Part shown: positions 9,201-19,235 of the stretch, piece after piece
Layout of the letters: every line of letters starts with the position of its first letter
Position numbering within the stretch: position 1 is the stretch's first letter
NCBI GenBank assembly: GCA_026770585.1
Contig: MU646498.1
Span: forward strand, 404,940 to 426,053
Source: Baffinella frigidus
Lineage: Eukaryota > Cryptophyceae > Cryptomonadales > Baffinellaceae
Length of the DNA stretch: 21,114 nucleotides
Reading direction: 5' to 3'
Translations under genes and position numbers: made by a program
The notes under the pieces: model-generated
The model's input: the letters and a program-made list of their open reading frames with translations, nothing else
Told to the model about the DNA's origin: nothing
Databases searched by the model: none

Positions 9201-12200
9201 CGAGTCCCACGAAACTGCCGAACCCTGAGCTCCACTCCAGATCTCGAACCAATCCGATTCCCTAGACTCAAGTTCCTGACTCGGATGCTCAGATTTCCCC
9301 GCCTGGTTCCAGAACTGTTGCCACAGATTGTTTCACGCAATGTGCGCCTGATTTTCTTGCGGATATGATATGTTTCCTGTGGATATGGTATGTGTTTCTT
9401 GGATAGAAGGGGCGCCTACAATCTTGCCTATCCCCACGACAGCGAGTTGTGGCAAACGTAACTCCTACACCCTGAACACTACACCCTAAACCCTAAACCC
9501 TAAACCCCAAACCCTAAACCCTAAACCCTAAACCCTAAACCCTAAACCCTAAACCCTAAACCCTAAACCATAAATAACTTCGTCACCGGGGCACCCTAAA
9601 CCTCTTCTACTTCTTTCTTTTTCGCACGCCATCGGTTGAGTGGTCCAATAGTCCATGGGCCTTATGATGGACCCACCTGCACCAAAGCACCAAAATTGAG
9701 GGGGGGGGCAGGGTTGAAACCCTAACCCCATACCCATAAACCCTAAACGCCCCCGCACCGTGCAGTTGTTCGCGCTCGCCTCCCAGTTCATCGTGCTTCA
9801 GTACGGACTGGTGCTCCACCTTGATGTGTCCAACGAAACGTCTCAGGTCATGCTCCAAACTTCATTTTGTGCTGGTTGCTCATTATGTGCGGGGGGGTTG
9901 CGAGAAAGGTGATTCGGCACCTTTGCACCCTTTTGAGGGCTTGGCGGCAACTTTTTGATTGTGTGATTGCGTTGAATTCACTTTGAAGACGTTCTTGTTT
10001 TAGTTGAAGATGTTTCTTGTTTCCCGTTGAGTGACAAATCGATTTTGCAATGGCAGAGTGAGAAGGCGATCGTCAACGCCGTTATGCTGATGCTGAACGG
10101 GGCAATCTTCTTCCTGCCTCCCCTCTCGGTAATGCTCGAGTCTCCTCTGCATTCCATTCCTCCTTTTGCATTGGAAACGGTTCGAATTCTGCGAGTTTTC
10201 CATGTCACGGTCAGCGTGAGGTGGTTCGAGAGTTCGAATTAAGACTTGGGGTAAGGGTGGAATTCCTGGTTTAGGGTTTAGGGTTTAGGGTTTAGGGTTG
10301 AAACCCTGCAGAGGATCCCGCCCTGAGTATGGCACATGAGAACTTGCGGGAATCGAGGAGTCCCAACTTTTCAGATCGATTCTTCTTGTTCAGATCGATT
10401 CTTCTCCACCTTTTTCGGTGCGGGCGTGGCGGCGTTGCTCCCAATTGTAGAGTTTCAAGAACAGGAGGGCATTGTAACGCTACCCGGACACGGATGTCCC
10501 ATGGTGCATTCTAAAAAGATCTTTGTACCGAGACTGACCGTCGCATCACGCTGGTGAATGGTCTGTGTGTGTGTCAGGAAAGCTTTCTCTCTCTTTCAGA
10601 GGATGCTTGGCCGTGAACAGAGAGAGAGTTCTTTATTGACGACCATCTTGTCCGGATCCACCTCATCATGGCTCAGATGATTTTGGTGGGCCGGCCTCGC
10701 GCCACGGGAGTTTGAATTCCCTTTTCCAGGTAGCCTTATATCTACCTTCCTACACAAGCCGATCTGGTCACGACATCTTCATGCGCGGGGCGACTCAATT
10801 TAAACCGTGCTTTTGCTATCTTGGGATGGGTTTTCTTATATATTAAAGCTATGTCGCAGCTAATGTAGCAAAATAAGAGAGCCACCACCCTTAAGATAGC
10901 ATAAAAGGCGGTTTAAATTGAGTCGCCCCACACACTTATCTGTCCTGGTTCAACGTGTTTGGTTTTATGTGATTCGATCTGACGCTTGGCGATCTTTGCG
11001 TTTGCAGATTCTGCTGCAGTGGGCTCCGACAGGAGTAGAAAAGGTCTTCCGATCCCAAAACTGTTTCTAGTCATGTTGGAAAGGCTGCGACCCTGGGCCT
11101 TTTTTTCAATTCTAGCCCTGCCTATCATTTGTCCTGCGGACCATCCACTTTTGGAGGGAAAGCTTCCTTTCTAAGGGGAAATAATTGACTTGGACATTAG
11201 ATGGACAGCTGATAACTGATAGAAGTTGGCCGGATAAGCCCTTTAGCGGGGGGTCCTCCAGGGGAGAACGGGCCCGCTTGAGAGAGTGTGTGTGTGAGAG
11301 AGAGGTTGACAGTGCGCGCTTGGTTTCGGGGTTGAGGCACAGGACAGTTCGGGGTTGAGGTGCAGGATCGTGCATTCTTGGTGTGCCCTTGTCTAGTGAG
11401 CCTTGCAGGCTGTCGTGTGCGTGTGCGTTTCGACACATCAAATGGCGCTGAGGACGCACCTTTAGGTCGTTTGAAAATGTTTCGATCCCGCCATAGCCGG
11501 CACCAGCCCCCTTCCGTGAGGGTTCGGTCGCAACGGACTAGGGGGTTGTCCACAGGGGGTATGTGACAGCGTGTCGACATCCTTTTCTGAACACATGTCC
11601 AGGATCGCAACCCAAGAATCAAGGTGGGTCACGATTCTCACGAGCACAGATGCGTTGACTACTACCAACAGTACCTGAATATATGTCAAATCTTTGCATC
11701 GATCCAGGTGCATGGTTGGCTGGACGAGAAGCGCGACAGCGCTGACCACCAACCCTCACAGCCCGAGCAAATCGTTGAAATTGAGGTCCAATCTCGGGGG
11801 TCGACCCCTGGCGAGAAGGAGCCTCCCGACGCGGCTGGTGCCATGGGCCCCGCCCCCGACGAGGCAGGCGGGATGGGCGATCCCGTACCTAGGGGAGTCT
11901 TCGGAGTGGCTGCCGACTCTGCATCGGTGCGGGTTCCACGCCGCCGACGGGCCGAACACTTAGCGGCGGGGCAAGAGACTGCAGGAAACGAGCAGCCTGC
12001 GACTGCAACGGAGAAATCGCCCAACACGGAAACGGAAGATGACGTATCCGAGATGCGCGTCGTGCGCATGCCCTCTGAGGCGCGGCTTCCCAGGCATGTT
12101 TTGGATGGCCGGGAGGTGGGAGACGAGAGCCTTTCTTCCCAGAAGGAAGGGTCGGACTTGGGGCGGCCACGTGAGCACCCGAAACCCTGAACCCTGAACC

Positions 12201-15200
12201 CTGAACCCTGAACCCTGAACCCTGAAACTTGAACCCCGAACCCTGAACCCTGAACCCTGAACCCTGAACCCTGAACCCTGAACCCTGAACCCTGAACCCT
12301 GAAACTTGAACCCCGAACCCTGAACCCTGAACCCTGAATCCTCGGCCCACTCGCTGCTTCCCCGAGCCCGAATCCACTCACCTTTTTTTCCCAACGCCTT
12401 CCGAGATTCCCACGTCTGTTGACGCATCAGAGGGTTTCTTGGTGCGAATCCTTGCCGGTTTCAGTTCTCGTCCTGCTTCAACGCCTACCCAGTTGATTCA
12501 ACCGTCGGCTGGGGCTCCCCAGCCCCAGGACACCACCGTGGTCCCCTGCACCCAGCCTCATCCCTGTGGGTTCGCTCTCTGGGTGTCAAAGCTTGAGACC
12601 CAGCATCGACATCCGCCCAGTAAATCCGTGCCCGAAAAACAGGGGCTCTTTCCAGCACATCAGCAGCCATCATGTTCACCAAGGTCGCCAGCGACCCTAA
12701 AACCTAGAAATGTCCAGAAATGTCCAGAAAGGACCTATAGAACGCACCTCGCGCGACTGCAATACTGTGTCGCGCGAGGTGCGTTCTGTAGGTCCTTTTG
12801 GTGTGATGGGGCGGCGCGAAGCTTCAGCGAAGCGGAGCGGAGGAATGCATTCGCGGCCCGATCAGTACCGGATCCTCGAGAGGACCCGGAGCGGGCGCGT
12901 CGCGCGGCAGGACCAGGCGGGTGGGCCCCGCTCTCTCGAGAGTGGGGCAGGAGAGGTTAGGAACAGAGGTGTGAGCGACGGGCGCGGCGGAAGTAGGGGG
13001 GATGGCGGGAGTGGTAGGAGTAGAGGGAGAGGGTGTGAGAGACAGTGTGAGAGGGTGTGAGAGGGTGTGAGAGGGTGTGAGAGGGTGTGAGAGACAGAGA
13101 GAGTGGTAGGAGTAGAGGGAGAGGCGGGATAGGGGGAAGGGTGCGTTGCGCTCCAGGTCCATTCGGGCAAGCCTGACAAGAGGAGCCGGCTTTGCTGAGA
13201 GGCCGCGAACACAGGAGCGGGGTTATCCCTTAAGTGGCCAGGCGGTCAAATGGTCCTAGGAGGTCCTAGGACCCTACGGTAGGGCGTATGAGCCTACTGG
13301 CCACTTAGGGGATATCTTACAAGGCCTTCACGGAACGGAAACATGGTGGCCATGTTGGTTTCGATCCGTAACAAACACACGAGCAGGAACGTGTCTTTTT
13401 CTTTAGGATGGTCAGGTGTCGTGTGTGAGTATCCCTTAAGTAGCCAGTAGGCTCATACGCCCTACGGTAGGGCCCTAGGACCTGCATAGAGCGAGTTAGG
13501 GGGAATATTCACCCTATGGAATATTCACCCGATGGGCACTTGAGGGATACGCCTCGGCGAGACACGCGCTGCACCCTAAACCCTAAACCCTAAACCCTAA
13601 ACCCTAAACCCTAAACCCTAAACCCTGTGGGAAGTGTGTGGTGGGGCAACGGCTCCAATAGTCCACAGCTGGTGAGGGGCAATGGCTCCAATAGCCTTTA
13701 CCCGACTGTAAGAGGGGTGGAACCGACGGGGCCGTTTAGGCTCGTGGGAATTCTCGTAATAAAACTCAGGAAGCCCAAAACCCCTGAACGCCACGAGCTT
13801 CCTGGCGCCCCCACATTTTGCTCTTGTCTGGGGATACAACCCCATGTGCCAAGTCACTCCGGCCATCCTACATGGGGTTGTATCCCCAGGGACATCCTAC
13901 ACGGGGTTGTATCCCCTCTGCACCGGGGGGCCTGAATGTGATCCGAAAGGAAGCATGGCCTTTCTACAGAACAAGTTCCGGTGTCCGCCTATGTTGGGAG
14001 CTTGGAGAACCTAAAGGACCTAAAGGACCTATCCCCATGGGGATACAACCCCACGCAGGATGACCGGAGTGACTTTACATGGGGTTGTACCCCCAGATCG
14101 CGTCTGTTAGGGTCCTAGGTAGGGGGGGGTCCTGAAAAGTTTATTTCGCCAGGACCTCTACAGGGGTACCTCGCTCATAACAAACTGCCCCCCCCCTAGG
14201 ACCACCATAAGGCCCTAGGCATAGGCCTACCTTAGGATCCTAGGGGAAGGCTGTTTCTTATGAGCGAGGTATTCCTGTAGGGTTTAGGGTTTAGGGTTTA
14301 GGGTTTAGGGTTCAGGGTTTAGGGTTTAGGATTTAGGGTTTAAGCTTTAGGGTTTAGGGTTTAGGGTTTAGGGTTTAGGGTTTAGGGTTTAGGTTTCGTG
14401 GTACAGATGAAACACACGAGCGACCTGAAGGGGACCCCCGATTCTTGACGACGCGGCCCCGGGGCCAGTACGAGCTCGTAGCCCTCGCCGCAGTTGTTTG
14501 TCCTGTATGACATAGCATCCTAGGTCCTTTAGGTCCTTCGAGCTCCCAATACCCGGTACGAGCTCTCTACAGGCGGACACCGGAACTGGTTCTGCTTTGG
14601 AGCTTTGGAGCTTTGGAGCTTCGGAGCAGAAAAGCCATCCTTCACAAGAGGAAACATTCCCTTGTCCTTCAGCATTCTGGTCAAAACAGAGGATGGTCAC
14701 GAGGTCGAACAAAATTTGACTCAGTTTACTACACCACCATGACACCACACACCTCCACACGTCGTGATCTTGTCAGCATCCGTGACCGTATCGATCACGG
14801 ATCCTTTTTAAATGTACGACCCTATTCACGGATCCTTTTTACGACCCTGTTCCAGGGACACACGATTATTTTGGAGTTCCCCTCGCAGACGCTGGCCCAC
14901 AGATCGTCCAGCAGAAGGGTCGCAGAAGGGACGCAGCAGAAGGCGGCGGGACACTCGAGGAGGTACATGTACCGGTACACGTACAGGTTTACAAGTCAAG
15001 TACGTATCTAATTAAGGAATTTCCTCGGGATCTCGGGACCTAAATTCAGAGGTGGGGCGCCAGGACCCCGACTGTTCGGCGCGGCTCAATCGTTGCACCA
15101 CCTGCGGAATGGCCTTCTCGCCTACCCCCGCGCGCCCTCAGATGGCGGAGAGCGACACCGGCAAGGTCTCCCCGGCATCCTCACCGCCGTTCACAACACA

Positions 15201-18200
15201 ATCAACCACGATTCATTGTAAATTTCTCTTCCTGCAATTCCTCACAGTTCTCAGGAAACGATGGCGACGACCTGATCAGTGACGTCCCCTGCAGGATTTC
15301 TGGCAGTTCCTGACGTCAAGCCTCAGCGGCGTGTGTGGCTGCATCGGACCTGAGCGCATGGACATGGCAGTGCCTGGGAGGGAGGGAGGGCCCCCCCCGG
15401 AGGCCCCCCATGGGATGGCAGTGAGGGACATCCTCGCATCGACGGAAGATTCTTTTGGACACCCGCATGATGGCAAACAGACACCTGCTTGGAAGGTCCC
15501 AGCGCTGCCTGACCTGCGGTCACCTCCCCCCCCTGCCCCACCTCCATCGTCGCCGTCCCCCCCCCACCCTCCTCTATTGCATGGAGAATATCGGGGGGTG
15601 ATGACCTTTTCCGTTGACTTGAGTGACGCATTGAGAATATCGGGGCGCGGGGAAGTGGTGTTCGCGCCGTCGTCACCGTTCTACAACAACGTGTAGTGTG
15701 TGAGAGAACTCCAGATCCTTGAAGTACCAAAACCCCCGCAGGGGGTCTTGGAATGTGGACATGCTGGTCTTGTAAACAATAAAATCTCTATGGGAAGCAG
15801 GTCGCCGCGGGATTTGTCTTCGGCGAATGACGCGAGACTTGCGCATTTCCAGAACCGACGGAAACAGGTGCCCCCCCGAGTTCCCATTATCTACCCTCCG
15901 GGGTGGTAGCGGGCTGCTTGAGCCCTCTGGTCTCGACGTATCTTTCCCCCTAGCGTGAAGCGGTCGTGTTTGTCAACTTATTAAACCTCGCTTTCCCCCC
16001 TTTCCGTTAATCTCCGTGGGAAACCCCCCCTATGTCCCTACGGGTTGCCTACCGTAGGGGTCGCAGGTCTTATCGCTTAGGGGTTATTCAAAATCCCTCC
16101 GAAGTCCGCTGTGTGCCTTGCGCACCTCCAGAACCGACAGCAACAGGTGCGCGCTCTCTCTCTCACACACACGATCCTAAACCACACACCCTCAACCTTG
16201 AACCGTAAGGATTGCGACCCGAACAAGTAAAGTCAGGCGCGGTGTCCCCCTCTATTACCACCAACCCTCACGATTGGACCAAATCGTCGATTTTAGCTTT
16301 TAGATTTACCCTTGATTTACCCTTGCAGAGACCCCGGATCCGGGGTCTCTGCAAGGGCAAATCTCAAGTCTACAATCGATGATTTGGTCCAACCGTGAGG
16401 GTTGGTGGTACTCTCATGCATGGATATGCCTGATCCAAAACTCTATGGCTGGCAGAAGGGGTTTCCCCTCAGCTGCCCCTGGTGGCGCTCGCGTGCGATG
16501 CCGCTCGCCTGCATTCCGCTCTGCAACGCTCAACAATTTGTGACTAGTTCAGCTCTACCCACTTAAGATGATAAGGATAGTCCTCATGGTCCTTATTAAA
16601 GCCGAACTATTTTAAAGCCGGTTTCCTTTTAATCCTCTTAATCCTTTCAATAAATTCATTTCTGTGAGATTATGGGGATCTAATAACCTTCTCTCGGTAC
16701 CCCCTGTGGCAGGAGGGGTTGATGCAGAAAATGGCGGAAATGCAGGAGAGTATTCGGGTGTTGAAAGCGGTACCGCCCAACAAACCCTAAACCCTAAATC
16801 CTGTGTGTTGAAAGTGGAACCGTCCCTTCTTCTTCTTCTTCTTCTTCTTCTTCTTCTTCTTCTTCTCCTTCTCCTTCTCCTTCTCTTTCTTCTTCTTCTT
16901 CTTCTTCTTCTTCTTCTTCTTCTTCTTCTTCTTCTTTATTACTCTCGATACAGGTCCTAGAAATTGGCAGGAATGCAGGAGAACATTCGGGTGTTGAAAG
17001 CGGTACCGTCCCAACTCTTCTTCCTCTTTTTCTTTTTCTTTTTCTTCTTCTTCTTTATTACTCTCGATACAGGTCCTAGGAATGCCCTTTCGCCTTGAGT
17101 TGAGTGATACAGAAGTCTATGAGCCTTAAGAAACGGGCCCGTTTCTGCGCTCTCACACAGCGACCTAGTCCCAGCACCAAATAGAATTAATCTCAGAAAT
17201 GTCCTTCTAAACGAAGATTTGTACCAATAACTTTTAGGATTTTAAAATATTTGTACTTTTAGGGCTTTAAAATATCTGGATTTGTACCAAGAATCGTTTA
17301 GAAGGACAATTCCCGAGATTAATTCTATTATGGATCGCGATGAGACCGCTTCGCCTCATCGAACCCAGTCATGTGTACCTCCAAGGGTGTCCTTTTAAAA
17401 CTGTCACGTCCGGAATAAGTAAGCAGTCCGTACAAAAAGTTAGTACCACTCAACTACGATCCCGTGCGTATTGAAAGTGAAAACGCCCCGCCGGTGTGTG
17501 CTGAACGTAGCGTACGCTACTTAGTCTATGAGCCTTACGAAACGGGCCCGCCATCCCGTGCCACGCCAGAGGGCTCGAGGGAAACCGACGCCTTATCCAC
17601 GTAAGATCTGACGTGGTTGACTTAAGGATTCAATGGGGTTCCCTTGAAAGATGTCAAAAGTAGATGTCTCGAGCATCCTGGCGTGGTGTGTATTGAAAGT
17701 GAAAACGCCCCTCCCGTGTATGCTGAACGTAGCGTGCCATCCTAGTGAGAGGACATCCATCAGATGCCCCCTCCTGGACCATGCAACACTACCTCTGTCC
17801 CACTTCAATTTGGGCTCGTAGATAGAGTGCCCCCCCGGAAATTTCACAGGTAAATTTCATGGGGGGGTGTCAAAATTCACCTGTGAAATTCTGGGGGGGG
17901 GCGCTCTATCTACGAGCCCAAATCGAACTGGGCCAGAGCTAGGTGTAAGGTAAGATTCACTCACGTTTCTCCTGGGTGGGCCGCACTAAGTTCATCCGGG
18001 AACATGTTTGATTTAAAAGAAAATGGACTATCAAACCGGATTCTGCCCTGACTAAAATTACTTTGGCCCCTATTCATCTTCTTCCAACTTCTATGAACAC
18101 ATATGGATGCCTTTTCTTTTGAATTAAACATGTCCCCGGATTAAAGTGGAGCACTCGCACCTAACTTCCCATCCGCGTGTATTGAAATGGGCACCTCGTG

Positions 18201-19199
18201 TACCAGAAAACGCAACGTAAGAAAACGGACCAGATTCGAACCCTGCGTTTTCTTAATTCAAGTACCAGAGGGTTGACTAAACGCGAGATTTAGTCAACCT
18301 CCTGTTACTAATATAAGAAAACACCGACCGACCGACCTTCGAGCAAGGGTGTTGTTACAGCCGAGGTACCCCTGTAGCGCCCCTCCCGTGCGTGCTGAAA
18401 GTGATAGCGTCCCACCCGGGGGCATTGAAGGTGGCATCATCCCATCCGCGTGTGTTGAAAGGGGCACCGTCCCACCCGTGTGTGTTGAAAGTCATCCTTG
18501 GTCGCATAGCGAGGGGGCAAACGCATCTTTTTAATCCGGGTGCGAATCCAAAAATTGGTACGGGTCGTGTCCAACTCGTGGAGGCTTGACTGCACAAAAG
18601 TGCAGTCAAGCCAGGAATTACCCGAAGCATTTGCCCCCTCGCTATTCGAGCAAGGAGCGTCCCACGCGCCACCAAACATGTTCGAGAAGGCCTTTTCGTG
18701 CGCTGCCATACAGCGGCAAAGAGACAGGGATTTTTGGCCCGATTCTGACCGATTTTTCGTGACCTTATCCGTAGAAACCCCCCTATGTCTCTACGGTATT
18801 GCCTACAAAAGTCGAGCGTGGAACGTCTCAAAGTTAAAGTGGTACCTCCATTAACTTAATTAACTACGTTAACTTACGCAACTCCGTTAACTTAGGTAAC
18901 GGTGGAGACCCTGGTTGTTCACACGAGGCTATCTATGCGAACAGATTCCCAAGTCAATTATTGGATTATTGCCCAGGAAACACGCCAAAAGCCAGCAATT
19001 GGAGCCATTGCTACACGCTTTCCGTGTAGCTTTCCCCACAACCCCCTAAAACGTCTTTTTATTCTGCTCGCCTAATAGCCTCGTGTGGGTCGGCAGTGGC
19101 TCGACCAGGCAAAAACGAGGAACGAGGGGCCTCTGTCAACTTAATTAACTACGTTAACTTACGTAACTCCGTTAACTTAAGTAACGGTGGAGACCCTGA

Positions 19200-19235
<36 letters not shown>

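Larger units (their letters stand above)
10129..11007 (+). other. Intron 18
   Basis: Contains a short reverse-orientation telomere array, a doubled TCAGATCGATTCTTCT (10373 and 10389), element C copy 2 and foldback L. The 10329-10557 open frames lack usable splice phase. Confidence 0.6.
13222..14888 (+). other. Intron 23, 1.7 kb, cluster of foldbacks and telomere arrays
   Basis: No exon is recognised. In order: element D1, hairpin copy 2 (13334-13369), D2, telomere array 10, element E hairpins, reverse element A, foldback N, reverse telomere array 11, element A copy 4, then unique DNA with a doubled CACGGATCCTTTTTA (14797 and 14827). Confidence 0.6.
15868..16712 (+). other. Intron 27
   Basis: Contains element H copy 1 (about 16010-16078), a copy of the exon 27 edge with its donor (16117-16150), a CT/CA microsatellite (16153-16172), foldback G, and unique AT-richer DNA. 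Confidence 0.6.

Noticed and set aside
8375-9265. 296-residue ORF across exon 16 and intron 16
   Set aside because: It overlaps foldback K and uses the exon 16 region in a different frame from the hydrophobic one; composition is not protein-like.
11686-12427. Minus-strand ORFs with FRVQGSG repeats
   Set aside because: They are translations of the CCCTGAA array read in reverse; the 7-base unit gives a 7-residue period in any open frame.
15248-15289. Possible exon FSGNDGDDLISD before exon 26
   Set aside because: It would leave an 11-base intron before 15295. As a terminal exon it could read on to TGA at 15311-15313, but exon 26 has the better continuation.
16664-17014. Poly-Leu and poly-Lys ORFs over the TTC tract
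   Set aside because: Microsatellite translation with no splice or family support.
18215-18260. tRNA-like GATTCGAACCC
   Set aside because: It looks like the complement of a T-arm, but neither a T stem nor an acceptor stem can be formed; it belongs to a local foldback.
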